Source of the DNA: Campylobacteraceae bacterium
GTDB taxonomy: Bacteria > Campylobacterota > Campylobacteria > Campylobacterales > Sulfurovaceae
Reading direction: 5' to 3'
DNA length: 8,581 nt
Assembly: GCA_027063325.1 (NCBI GenBank)
Contig: JAMOSA010000225.1
Location: forward strand, 1-8,581
Positions 1-5,819 of the stretch are shown here, piece by piece. The first letter of the stretch is position 1. Each line of letters opens with the position of its first letter. A model generated the notes under the pieces. It ran no database searches, was not told the DNA's origin, and was given only the letters and a program-made list of their open reading frames with translations. The translations under genes were made by a program, and so were the position numbers.

Positions 1-1
1 A

Positions 2-490
2 GGGATAGAAGTTGGACATATCTTCCAGCTTGGTACCAGATATAGTAAACCTCTACAAGCTACTTTTTTAGATGAAAGTGGCAAAAGCCGTCCATTTGTA
101 ATGGGAACTTATGGTATTGGTATATCCAGATTACTTGCAGCTATCATTGAGCAACATCATGATGAAAGAGGATGTATATGGACCAAAGAGTCAGCACCAT
201 TTGATATACATCTGATAGTATCAAATATAGCTGATAAAAATCAAAAGAGTGAGGCCGAAAGAGTCTATAAAGAGTTATTAGAAGCTGGTTTTGAAGTACT
301 CTATGATGATCGTAAAGAGAGATATGGATTCAAAATAAAAGATTTTGAGTTGATTGGAATACCATATGGTATAGTTGTAGGCAAAAAGATAAATGAGGGT
401 AATGTAGAATTGATTCAAAGAGATGGATTAATCAAAGAGGATATTCCACTAACTCAAATAGTTGATAAAGTAATAGAGAGGTTAAAGTAA
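2..490 (+). CDS. proS: Prolyl-tRNA synthetase, C-terminal part (5' end outside window)
   Basis: The frame is open from the window edge and runs 162 codons to TAA at 488-490. ProS charges tRNA-Pro with proline in the cytoplasm. Visible near the start is GIEVGHIFQLGTRYS, the class II stretch ahead of motif 3, then motif 3 itself (VMGTYGIGISRLLAAIIEQ, with the motif's Arg). After that comes the HGTP anticodon-binding domain: an alpha/beta segment beginning around IHLIVSNI, and the ProS signature DDRKER...DFELIGIPYGIVVGK. An internal ATG at 101 lies inside motif 3 and is not a start. The gene overlaps fxsA by one base (TAATG), so the two are probably translationally coupled. In Campylobacter the order hemA-proS-membrane protein-hemC is known, so hemA is expected just upstream of this window (inference). 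No sign of damage is seen in the visible part. Confidence 0.97.
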   Translation, partial: GIEVGHIFQLGTRYSKPLQATFLDESGKSRPFVMGTYGIGISRLLAAIIEQHHDERGCIWTKESAPFDIHLIVSNIADKNQKSEAERVYKELLEAGFEVLYDDRKERYGFKIKDFELIGIPYGIVVGKKINEGNVELIQRDGLIKEDIPLTQIVDKVIERLK

Positions 491-933
491 TGTTTCTGTT
501 TATTCTGCTATTTTTAATGGCAGATTTTTTTGTATCACTAAAGGTAGGTATATCTATAGGCTATCTAAACAGTGTATTATGGATTATAGGTTCTGCAATA
601 GGTGGTGTATTGTTGCTAAAGCTATCTCCATATGCACTAATAGATACATTTCAATCATTTAATTTTGGTCAAATAGATGCAAAGAGTGTACATAGTACTA
701 TTATGAGTTATCTATTTGGTTCAATACTACTCATAATTCCAGGTGTTTTGAGTGATGCTATAGGAGTATTGTTACTCTTGTATGCTTTATATTTACAATT
801 GTTTGCTAAAATGCAACCACAAAGAAAACACTATAATAAATCTAATGAAGGAGAGTATGATAATGTCATTGATGTCGAAATTATTGATGAGCAGTGTAGC
901 AACGACACTGATAATAACAGCAGGAGGATTTGA
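490..933 (+). CDS. fxsA: FxsA family membrane protein
   Basis: A 147-residue inner-membrane protein of the FxsA family. The E. coli founder overrides exclusion of phage T7 by F plasmid PifA; the normal cellular role is unknown. The sequence shows a hydrophobic N-terminus (about 1-17), a second hydrophobic stretch (about 21-45), and the family hallmark near 76-104, where a Gly-rich hydrophobic stretch with LLIIPGVLSDAIG is followed by LLLL. The tail from about 107 is polar. It contains VIDVEIID, similar to the acidic endings common in the family. The ATG at 490 overlaps the proS stop and is preceded by GAGAGG (476-481) with 8 nt spacing. The last 71 bases also encode the signal sequence of the next gene in the +1 frame, so this tail is dual coding. 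Family assignment is firm; function is not. Confidence 0.9.
   Translation: MFLFILLFLMADFFVSLKVGISIGYLNSVLWIIGSAIGGVLLLKLSPYALIDTFQSFNFGQIDAKSVHSTIMSYLFGSILLIIPGVLSDAIGVLLLLYALYLQLFAKMQPQRKHYNKSNEGEYDNVIDVEIIDEQCSNDTDNNSRRI
847..853 (+). promoter_or_regulatory. Shine-Dalgarno inside fxsA that fixes the dsb start
   Basis: GAAGGAG lies within the fxsA coding sequence. It is 9 nt before the ATG at 863 and 3 nt before the ATG at 857. The spacing favours 863 and argues against a start at 782, which has no comparable site. It marks the dsb gene as beginning inside fxsA. Confidence 0.7.
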
Positions 934-1696
934 TTTAGATAAATTTGTCAAAAAGCATTTGGCAAAGAATCCAAACATCAAAGTAGAAAAGGTTGATTTG
1001 ATAGGTAAAAAACCAATCAAAAATGATCCAAATTGGGAAGCTTATATGGCACTGATGCATCTTAAGATGGGTAAAAAAGAGTTAAATATACCAGATGTAA
1101 TATTTGTAAACAGAAAAACAAACCTTGTAGCTTTGACTTTGATAGATTTAAAAACTGGTGATAATCTAAAATACAAAATCAGACCTGATATAAGTAATAA
1201 ATATTATGATCCAAAACATCTAATAGCAGGTAACAAGGATGCAGAGCATAAAATAGTAGTTTTTTCTGATCCTCAGTGTCCATTTTGTCAAAACTATGTA
1301 CCAAAGCTAATCAAGGATGCAAAAGCTAATCCTAAAAAGATTGCAGTATATTACTATCATGCACCTCTTCTTCAGTTACACCCTGTATCTGATACTTTAA
1401 CAAAAGCCATGGTAGCCTTGCACCATAAAGGCAAAATTGATGATTCACTCAAGATGTATAAATTAAAAATAGATCCAAGAGAAACCGATGAGAAGAAGAT
1501 TTTAAAAGCAATTGAAAAACAGTTTGGGATTAAACTCACATCAAAAGAGATTAATGACAAAAAAGTTTTAGATGCACTAAAGCATGATAAAGATATGAGT
1601 GATAGAATGATGGTAAGAGGGACTCCAACTGTATATTTTGACGGCAAACATGATGAAAATCGCCAAAACTACAAAAAATATATAAACAAAAAGTAA
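863..1696 (+). CDS. Exported DsbC/DsbG-like thiol:disulfide interchange protein (CPFC)
   Basis: A 277-residue periplasmic thioredoxin-fold protein, likely an oxidase or isomerase of disulfide bonds. Residues 1-20 are hydrophobic with one early Lys and end in ITA-GG, which resembles a Sec signal peptide or anchor. Residues 21-125 form a mixed N-terminal domain like the dimerisation region of DsbC/DsbG-type proteins and of Helicobacter HP0231. The thioredoxin domain begins at KIVVFSDPQCPFCQ; the catalytic pair is Cys139 and Cys142. The cis-Pro loop is RGTPTVYFDG with Pro255. CPFC and a Thr before the cis-Pro differ from HP0231, which as I recall has CSYC and Val before Pro, so direction of activity (oxidation or isomerisation) cannot be decided. 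It overlaps fxsA by 71 nt and ends 5 nt before hemC, so it sits within the proS-fxsA-hemC operon. The start at 863 was chosen from the ribosome binding site and signal sequence; 857 is also possible. Confidence 0.85.
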   Translation: MSLMSKLLMSSVATTLIITAGGFDLDKFVKKHLAKNPNIKVEKVDLIGKKPIKNDPNWEAYMALMHLKMGKKELNIPDVIFVNRKTNLVALTLIDLKTGDNLKYKIRPDISNKYYDPKHLIAGNKDAEHKIVVFSDPQCPFCQNYVPKLIKDAKANPKKIAVYYYHAPLLQLHPVSDTLTKAMVALHHKGKIDDSLKMYKLKIDPRETDEKKILKAIEKQFGIKLTSKEINDKKVLDALKHDKDMSDRMMVRGTPTVYFDGKHDENRQNYKKYINKK

Positions 1697-1701
1697 TTTT
1701 C

Positions 1702-2655
1702 GTGAAAAAGATAACCATAGCAACAAGAGCCAGTGATTTGGCTCTGTGGCAGGCATACTTTGTAAAAGAGTATATAGAAAAAGAGTTCCCAAAGTATAAA
1801 GTTGAATTAAATAAAATCACCAGTAGAGGTGATAGGATACTTGATAAACCATTGGCTTTGATTGGTGGCAAGGGACACTTTACCAAAGAGTTAGAAGATG
1901 CAATGTTAGAGGGTAAAGCTGATATTGCAGTACACTCACTCAAAGATGTACCTACATTTATACCAGATGGTCTAAAACTTGCAGCAATTACAAAAAGAGC
2001 AGATCAAAGTGATGTACTCCTTTCTCATAAATATAAATCTCTTCAAGAGTTACCAAAAGGTGCAATTGTTGGTACAACAAGTCTTAGAAGAAGAATGCAA
2101 TTGTTACACAAAAGAGATGATTTAATAATAAAAGATTTAAGAGGCAATGTAAATACCAGACTAAGAAAATTAGCAGATGGTGAGTATGATGCCATTATTC
2201 TAGCCTATATAGGATTAAAAAGATTAAATCTGCTTGAGTCTATACCGTATGTAGAGAAGTTGGATTTTATGATACCACCTATGGGTCAAGCAGCTTTGGG
2301 TATAGAGATAGTAGCCAATAATCCAATAGCACAAGAAATTGCCGATTCTCTAAATGACAAAGAGACCTATATATGTACGACAATTGAGAGAGATTTTGTA
2401 TCTACAATTGGAGCAGGTTGTTCAGCACCAGTTGCTATAAATGCCAGACTTATAGATAACAAAATAGATATAAGAGCGATGCTTGGATATCCTGATGGTA
2501 CAAATATACTACAAGAGCATAGAGTAGTAGCAGTAGATAGCTATAGTTATGCTGGTAAAAACCTTGCTGATGATATGATAAAGCAAGGGGGTTTAAAGCT
2601 ATTAAAAGAGGCCGAAAAGATAGCTTTCAAAGATGAAAGACCACAAAGACTGTAA
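1702..2655 (+). CDS. hemC: Porphobilinogen deaminase (hydroxymethylbilane synthase)
   Basis: A 317-residue cytoplasmic enzyme that joins four porphobilinogens into hydroxymethylbilane on the way to heme, siroheme and related tetrapyrroles. The family motifs run in order: IATRASDLALWQA (6-18), GGKGHFTKELEDAM (55-68), DIAVHSLKDVP (74-84) with catalytic Asp82, GTTSLRRRMQLL, the Arg-rich LRGNVNTRLRKL that binds substrate carboxylates, IPPMGQAALGIE, and GAGCSAPVA with Cys240, which carries the dipyrromethane cofactor. Length is normal for the family. The start is GTG at 1702, because MKKITIATRAS gives the standard N-terminus and no better ATG exists. No strong Shine-Dalgarno is seen, so translation probably couples to the dsb gene 5 nt upstream. 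It is the last gene of the operon and is followed by a hairpin. Confidence 0.97.
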   Translation: MKKITIATRASDLALWQAYFVKEYIEKEFPKYKVELNKITSRGDRILDKPLALIGGKGHFTKELEDAMLEGKADIAVHSLKDVPTFIPDGLKLAAITKRADQSDVLLSHKYKSLQELPKGAIVGTTSLRRRMQLLHKRDDLIIKDLRGNVNTRLRKLADGEYDAIILAYIGLKRLNLLESIPYVEKLDFMIPPMGQAALGIEIVANNPIAQEIADSLNDKETYICTTIERDFVSTIGAGCSAPVAINARLIDNKIDIRAMLGYPDGTNILQEHRVVAVDSYSYAGKNLADDMIKQGGLKLLKEAEKIAFKDERPQRL

Positions 2656-2666
2656 AAATAAATAAA

Positions 2667-2727
2667 ATATATTCTCATCTATTGCTAATAATCAACCTGA
2701 TAATATTAGCAACTAGATAGAATATAT
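2667..2727. terminator. Long AT-rich hairpin between convergent genes
   Basis: A near-perfect inverted repeat fills most of the hemC/membrane-protein gap. Arms ATATATTCT (2667-2675) and AGAATATAT (2719-2727) pair, then ATCTA (2677-2681) with TAGAT (2714-2718), then TTGCTAATA (2682-2690) with TATTAGCAA (2704-2712), with one bulged C on each side (2676, 2713). ATCA (2691-2694) can pair with TGAT (2698-2701) at the tip. The position between convergent genes suggests a bidirectional terminator. The stem is much longer and more AT-rich than a usual intrinsic terminator and has no clean T tract, so a small repeat element is an alternative. Palindromes TAATATTA (2729-2736) and ATATTGCAATAT (2740-2751) follow directly. 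Confidence 0.65.
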
Positions 2728-2762
2728 GTAATATTAATTATATTGCAATATGCTACTTTCTA

Positions 2763-3335
2763 TTAACTCTTTTTCCTCTTTAAAAGTCTGTATAATCTTT
2801 TTAGTTTAACAAACACTCTACTCTCTTTGTTTGAAACAATATTTTTTATTTTATATATATATGGTTTTATATGATCCTTTAGCCATTTTATATGAAGTAG
2901 TACACTCTTGTAGATAGATGTACTCTTTAGCCACCTTACAACAGATTTAATGCCGTAATATATACTTTTGAACCAATCAAATGAGAGTAGCTTTGCTTCA
3001 CTGATTTTGAATAACCAAAATGTAAAAGCAGCTACTGGTATCTTCATAGCATACAATAAAAATCCGGTTAAAACCATATCATTTACCATTAAAATACCAG
3101 CAGTTATACCCGCACCCTCTACCACTATAAATAAAGATACAAAAATAAGCAGTATTATATATCTGTTTAGTTTTAATATTGCACTCTCAATATACTGCAT
3201 AACTTTTAAAGAAGACAAATAACCAAAAAGAGGTATGGCAATCCTCTCCCATATCAACTCTTCAAAAACTATAAATATGACTACAAGTATATATTCAAAT
3301 ATAGATATAACTCTTTTTGAAATACTCTTTAACAT
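2763..3335 (-). CDS. Conserved inner-membrane protein, unknown function
   Basis: A 190-residue protein with three predicted hydrophobic segments at about 11-26, 57-81 and 84-108. The first runs into the conserved-looking acidic/aromatic motif FEELIWERIAIPL (24-36). The third is followed by FKISEAKLLSFDWF, and the last 70 residues are strongly basic and probably cytoplasmic. It resembles a family of uncharacterised proteobacterial membrane proteins with an FEE-x-x-WE motif; I recognise the pattern but know no function. Its ATG overlaps the stop of the methyltransferase by one base (TAATG), with AGAGG upstream, so it is the second gene of a coupled two-gene minus-strand operon. It converges on hemC. 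Confidence 0.75.
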   Translation of the reverse strand: MLKSISKRVISIFEYILVVIFIVFEELIWERIAIPLFGYLSSLKVMQYIESAILKLNRYIILLIFVSLFIVVEGAGITAGILMVNDMVLTGFLLYAMKIPVAAFTFWLFKISEAKLLSFDWFKSIYYGIKSVVRWLKSTSIYKSVLLHIKWLKDHIKPYIYKIKNIVSNKESRVFVKLKRLYRLLKRKKS

Positions 3336-3928
3336 TATCTTATCCTCTTGGCTACTATAGCCATTTTGAACATTCTGTAAAGTTCATAAGATTCATTTTG
3401 ATAGGTACTTTTATATACTATTTCAAACTTGTCTCCAAAGAGACTGGCAACCTCTTTTTCTTTTAGTAGATACTCTTTGTTACTATCTATCTTTTCATTG
3501 CGAATATCATCTATATATGTATCTAGTATAAAGTATCCTCCAATCTCTATATATTCTCTTGTTTTTGTTATCAAATCTCTATCGAGATAGTTTGCCATTA
3601 CTACAACACTGTATGTTGTATCAGGAATTTCAAAACTATCCAAATCTGCCATATAGATATTGATATTGTCATATATTTTATCATCATTGGCAAACTCTTT
3701 TAATTTTTGAAGAGGTTGCAAAGCAATATCAACAGCATCAACCATATATCCCATAGATGCAAGACAAAGTGTATTTCTACCGCTTCCACATGCAATATCC
3801 AAAGCTCTTTTATTAGTTGTAACTGCTGGTATATACTGGGAAATTACACTTGAAGGTTCTCTTCTTTGCAGCAACTTTTCATTCTTTTGATACTTTCTGT
3901 TCCACTTCTCATAATCACTTTTACTCAT
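3335..3928 (-). CDS. Class I SAM-dependent methyltransferase, TehB-like
   Basis: A 197-residue soluble protein with a Rossmann methyltransferase fold; substrate unknown. Numbered from the chosen start: MSKSDYEKWNRKYQ at the N-terminus, as in small stand-alone TehB-like methyltransferases; motif I LDIACGSGRNT (43-53), the SAM-binding glycine loop; VDAVDI (63-68), with the acidic residue expected to bind the SAM ribose; ADLDSF (94-99); and VVVMANYLDRDLI (108-120) in place of the usual post-II/motif IV region. The start at 3928 is preferred because GAGGG lies about 8-9 nt upstream and the N-terminus matches the family. The frame stays open to an ATG at 3976, which would add 16 residues without a good ribosome site. 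It is co-transcribed with the membrane protein. Tellurite resistance should not be inferred from the TehB resemblance. Confidence 0.85.
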   Translation of the reverse strand: MSKSDYEKWNRKYQKNEKLLQRREPSSVISQYIPAVTTNKRALDIACGSGRNTLCLASMGYMVDAVDIALQPLQKLKEFANDDKIYDNINIYMADLDSFEIPDTTYSVVVMANYLDRDLITKTREYIEIGGYFILDTYIDDIRNEKIDSNKEYLLKEKEVASLFGDKFEIVYKSTYQNESYELYRMFKMAIVAKRIR

Positions 3929-3960
3929 ACCTGATACCCTCATACTTATTGATGTAATCA

Positions 3961-3980
3961 TAACATACTCTAACATACTC
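3961..3980. repeat. Perfect tandem 10-mer (two copies)
   Basis: TAACATACTC occurs twice head to tail at 3961-3970 and 3971-3980. It lies upstream of the preferred methyltransferase start, in what would be its 5' leader. It could be a replication-slippage duplication or a direct-repeat binding site. Two copies alone do not establish function. Confidence 0.6.
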
Positions 3981-4011
3981 TTTTAGTAAGCAAGAGTAAA
4001 GTGTAAAGCTT

Positions 4012-4041
4012 TTGACTTTAAATAATTAGTGATTATATAAA
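4012..4041 (+). promoter_or_regulatory. Putative sigma-70 promoter for the secreted protein gene
   Basis: TTGACT (4012-4017) matches the -35 consensus at five of six bases. TATAAA (4036-4041) lies 18 nt downstream, or TATATA (4034-4039) 16 nt downstream, as a -10. The leader to the ATG at 4101 would be about 50 nt. It contains a strong Shine-Dalgarno, AAGGAGG (4089-4095), with 5 nt spacing. Confidence 0.55.
4032..4037 (-). promoter_or_regulatory. Possible -10 element for the methyltransferase operon
   Basis: ATTATA on the plus strand reads TATAAT on the minus strand, a perfect -10. It overlaps the plus-strand -10 of the divergent gene. The -35 at the expected distance is weak. The leader to the start at 3928 would be about 95 nt. 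If both are real, the two promoters would compete for polymerase. Confidence 0.35.
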
Positions 4042-4100
4042 AACAGATGCTAATTTTTATATAACTATTTTTTACTACAATAGAAAAAAAGGAGGCTCAA

Positions 4101-5216
4101 ATGATAAACAGACTATTTTTAGCACTCTTTTTGATAGTTTCACTCTCAAACAGTATGGATATAAGAGATGAAGTTGTTAAAAGTATGTGTAAAGAGAGAC
4201 CATTTTATGAGAATGTTCATCTGGTATGTAGGTGCAAAAAGTTACCATTTAAAACAGAGTTGAGATATATTGATGATGCAACAATAAGTGTACAAAATCC
4301 AATAAAAGGTCACTTTAACAGCCCTTCTCAAGCTGAAGTTGTAGTTCAGGCAGTAGGTTGTGAACCACATTTTGAGATAGACAGAGGATATTTGATACCA
4401 CTAAACTGGGGTGGATTGCTAATGTCAAAGTGGAAAGATCACAGATGGAAACCGATATATTACGGCAAGGGAGCTTATGACAGATGTCAAAAATTTAGAG
4501 GAAGTAGAGGTTTAGATGAGCTTGTATGTATCCAAAGATATGAGAACAATGGATACAGATTAGAAAAGCTGGTACATATAGCATTTAGAGGAAAAGAGGC
4601 TATCAAAAGAGTCATATACAGCAGTGATAACAAAAGAGGCAATAGTAGAGTATCCAAATGGAAGTTACAAAGAGTAAGAGGAGATTTGATACTCTCTATA
4701 CAAAACGGCAGAAGTTACTACAGATATATATACAGTGATGGAATATTTAAAAAAGCAAACAGTCACTCTACAGCACCAGTTTACAAGAAATCACACAATA
4801 ATCACAAACTGGCACTCTATAAAAACAAAGTATATAGATTTTATCTAAGATATCCAACAAACTGGTTCAAGATATATAGTCATATAGGCAAAGACAGAGG
4901 TATCATACTAAGAAGCAAAGATCATAGAGGAAAACTGCGTGTATGGGGCAGATTTGATACACTTGGTTTGAGAGAGAGATACCATAAAGCTATAAAAAAT
5001 CTGCAAAACAGAGACTTTATTGTAAGCTACAGAAGATTTACACATAGATGGTTTGTAGTATCCGGATACAATAACTATACAAAAGAGATAATATACAAAA
5101 GAGTATATAAAGTCGGTAACAGAGTAGTAGGGTATAAACTAAAATATCCAATAAACCAAAAATATAGATATGACAGAATTATAAAGTCACTAAGTAAAAA
5201 TTTTGGATGGTATTAA
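4101..5216 (+). CDS. Secreted, very basic two-part protein of unknown function
   Basis: A 371-residue protein that I do not recognise by name. Residues 1-18 form a Sec-type signal peptide (Lys-free, Leu/Phe-rich core, cleavage near SLS or SNS). The N-terminal half (19-220) holds all six cysteines (30, 43, 45, 87, 129, 143); an even count fits periplasmic disulfides. It includes a Trp-rich stretch at 103-116 and repeated beta-like segments. A Lys/His/Asn linker (about 218-235) leads to a cysteine-free C-terminal domain (238-369). That domain has FYLRYPTNWF (247-256), LRVWGRF (279-285), RWFVVSGYN (316-324), and YKLKYP...YDRIIKSLSKNF (345-368). This order resembles an extracytoplasmic module seen in various proteobacterial secreted proteins (YP-x-x-W; VWG; WFVVSG; YP...YD). 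The protein is unusually rich in Arg, Lys and Tyr. The start is secure: AAGGAGG lies 5 nt upstream. It stands as a single-gene unit between a divergent promoter and a hairpin. Confidence 0.85.
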   Translation: MINRLFLALFLIVSLSNSMDIRDEVVKSMCKERPFYENVHLVCRCKKLPFKTELRYIDDATISVQNPIKGHFNSPSQAEVVVQAVGCEPHFEIDRGYLIPLNWGGLLMSKWKDHRWKPIYYGKGAYDRCQKFRGSRGLDELVCIQRYENNGYRLEKLVHIAFRGKEAIKRVIYSSDNKRGNSRVSKWKLQRVRGDLILSIQNGRSYYRYIYSDGIFKKANSHSTAPVYKKSHNNHKLALYKNKVYRFYLRYPTNWFKIYSHIGKDRGIILRSKDHRGKLRVWGRFDTLGLRERYHKAIKNLQNRDFIVSYRRFTHRWFVVSGYNNYTKEIIYKRVYKVGNRVVGYKLKYPINQKYRYDRIIKSLSKNFGWY

Positions 5217-5222
5217 AGCAGA

Positions 5223-5250
5223 GAGTAACACTCAAAATGAGTTGTTACTC
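5223..5250. terminator. Hairpin between convergent genes, probably bidirectional
   Basis: GAGTAACACTC (5223-5233) pairs with GAGTTGTTACTC (5239-5250) with one bulged T and an AAAAT loop. It begins 6 nt after the stop of the secreted protein gene and ends 9 nt before the end of the minus-strand gene, the expected place for a shared terminator. No strong T tract follows on either strand, so termination efficiency is uncertain. Confidence 0.65.
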
Positions 5251-5259
5251 CACAAAACT

Positions 5260-5649
5260 CTACTTTCTAACACCCTTTACCCAATTGGTCATAGCCTCAT
5301 GAGCTACTGGATTTGGAGCATCCATAAATGTAAGAGTAAATTTATCAGCCTCTTCTACTACAGCAATACTTCTTGGTCTAACTGCTGCCATTTGAGGAAC
5401 CGGAAGCTCTTTACCAAAACAGAATATTATTATTTTTACATCTATAATCTTCTCATCCATAGAGTGTTCTGGCAAATTTTTGGTATGAGTATAGTGATCA
5501 AATATATCTATATATACAGCTACTGGATGATTTTCAATAGACTCTTTTAGATATGCAATAATCTCATCAGTAGTAGCAAATTTTGCTTCATCTTTGCATA
5601 TCTCCATAGCTTGAATTGGATAAGTATCTTTTATAGTCATACTTTTCAT
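5260..5649 (-). CDS. Small conserved cytoplasmic protein, unknown function
   Basis: A 129-residue protein with no signal peptide or membrane segment. Notable stretches are TIKDTYPIQAMEI (5-17), a helix-like TTDEIIAYLKESIENHPVAV (26-45), FDHYTHT (50-56), FCFGKELPVPQ (76-86), AVRPRSIAVVE (89-99), and a C-terminal APNPVAHEAMTNWVKGV (111-127). I recognise this as a short family found in sulfur-oxidising proteobacteria and Campylobacterota, with FCFG-x-x-LP-x-PQ and AVRPRSI as hallmarks. It may correspond to DUF6858, but I am not certain of the accession, and no function is known to me. The start at 5649 is backed by AAAGGA about 7-8 nt upstream. It is divergent from nosZ and shares the 232-nt control region, which hints at, but does not show, a link to N2O respiration. 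Confidence 0.85.
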   Translation of the reverse strand: MKSMTIKDTYPIQAMEICKDEAKFATTDEIIAYLKESIENHPVAVYIDIFDHYTHTKNLPEHSMDEKIIDVKIIIFCFGKELPVPQMAAVRPRSIAVVEEADKFTLTFMDAPNPVAHEAMTNWVKGVRK

Positions 5650-5706
5650 TAGTATTCCTTTATTTAATTATTTGAATAAGTTATATTTATCCCAATAGGG
5701 AATAGA

Positions 5707-5715
5707 ATTATACCA
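5707..5715 (-). promoter_or_regulatory. Extended -10 promoter for the small conserved protein
   Basis: Read on the minus strand this is TGGTATAAT: a perfect TATAAT (5712-5707) with the TG-N extended -10 motif directly upstream. No good -35 is present, as is usual for extended -10 promoters. The predicted transcript start near 5700 gives a leader of about 50 nt to the ATG at 5649. It fires away from nosZ. Confidence 0.6.
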
Positions 5716-5771
5716 TTGAAAATCAAATATATAGAAAATTTTATACTTTTTTACATTTTTGTTACACAAAC

Positions 5772-5785
5772 TTAACATAAATCAA
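5772..5785. promoter_or_regulatory. Candidate CRP/FNR-family operator, distal
   Basis: TTAAC-ATAA-ATCAA is a hybrid dyad. Its left half matches the Nss-type half-site TTAAC and its right half matches the FNR half-site ATCAA. It agrees with TTGAT-N4-ATCAA at eight of ten positions. The centre (5778.5) lies 31 bp upstream of the proximal dyad, about three helical turns. Relative to the predicted nosZ start this is near -73 to -76, compatible with a class I activator position. Confidence 0.45.
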
Positions 5786-5802
5786 GAAAATTTAACATAA
5801 AT
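5772..5802 (+). repeat. Direct repeat upstream of nosZ, 20-nt period
   Basis: TTAACATAAAT is present at 5772-5782 and again, exactly, at 5792-5802, a start-to-start distance of 20 nt. Further TTAAC units start at 5803 and 5828, giving four TTAAC half-sites in about 60 nt on one strand. This clustering upstream of a respiratory gene suggests binding of a regulator, although the AT-rich background makes partial matches cheap. Confidence 0.6.
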
Positions 5803-5816
5803 TTAACTATAGTTTA
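5803..5816. promoter_or_regulatory. Candidate Nss/FNR-type operator, proximal
   Basis: TTAAC-TATA-GTTTA matches TTAAC-N4-GTTAA, the site reported for NssR of Campylobacter jejuni, at nine of ten positions, and has a perfect core palindrome AACTATAGTT (5805-5814). The centre at 5809.5 lies about 42-45 bp upstream of the transcript start predicted from the nosZ -10, close to the -41.5 of class II CRP/FNR activation. Wolinella succinogenes uses Nss-family regulators for its response to nitrate, NO and N2O, which makes such a site on nosZ plausible. Confidence 0.5.
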
Positions 5817-5819
5817 TCA

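Noticed and set aside
782..862. N-terminal extension of the Dsb protein to an ATG at 782
   Set aside because: It would place 27 polar residues before the export sequence, lie fully inside fxsA, and lacks a ribosome site. The start at 863 has both a ribosome site and an N-terminal hydrophobic leader.
1372..1943. Minus-strand frames opposite dsb and hemC
   Set aside because: Ser/Leu/Phe-rich shadow translations of well-supported genes, with no motif or ribosome site of their own.
3929..3976. Longer methyltransferase start at 3976
   Set aside because: The extra 16 residues do not match the usual N-terminus and have no good ribosome site; GAGGG supports the start at 3928.
5203..5550. Plus-strand open frame of 115 residues
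   Set aside because: It is the complement of the conserved small protein on the minus strand, has a Tyr/Ile/Leu/Ser-rich composition without motifs, and starts inside the end of the preceding gene.
5690..5704. TCCC-AATA-GGGA inverted repeat near the start of the small protein transcript
   Set aside because: Only four base pairs with a four-base loop; too weak to call an operator or terminator.
5758..5770. TTTGT-TAC-ACAAA inverted repeat upstream of the nosZ dyads
   Set aside because: A five-base arm in a very AT-rich region, with spacing unlike the CRP/FNR type; likely chance.
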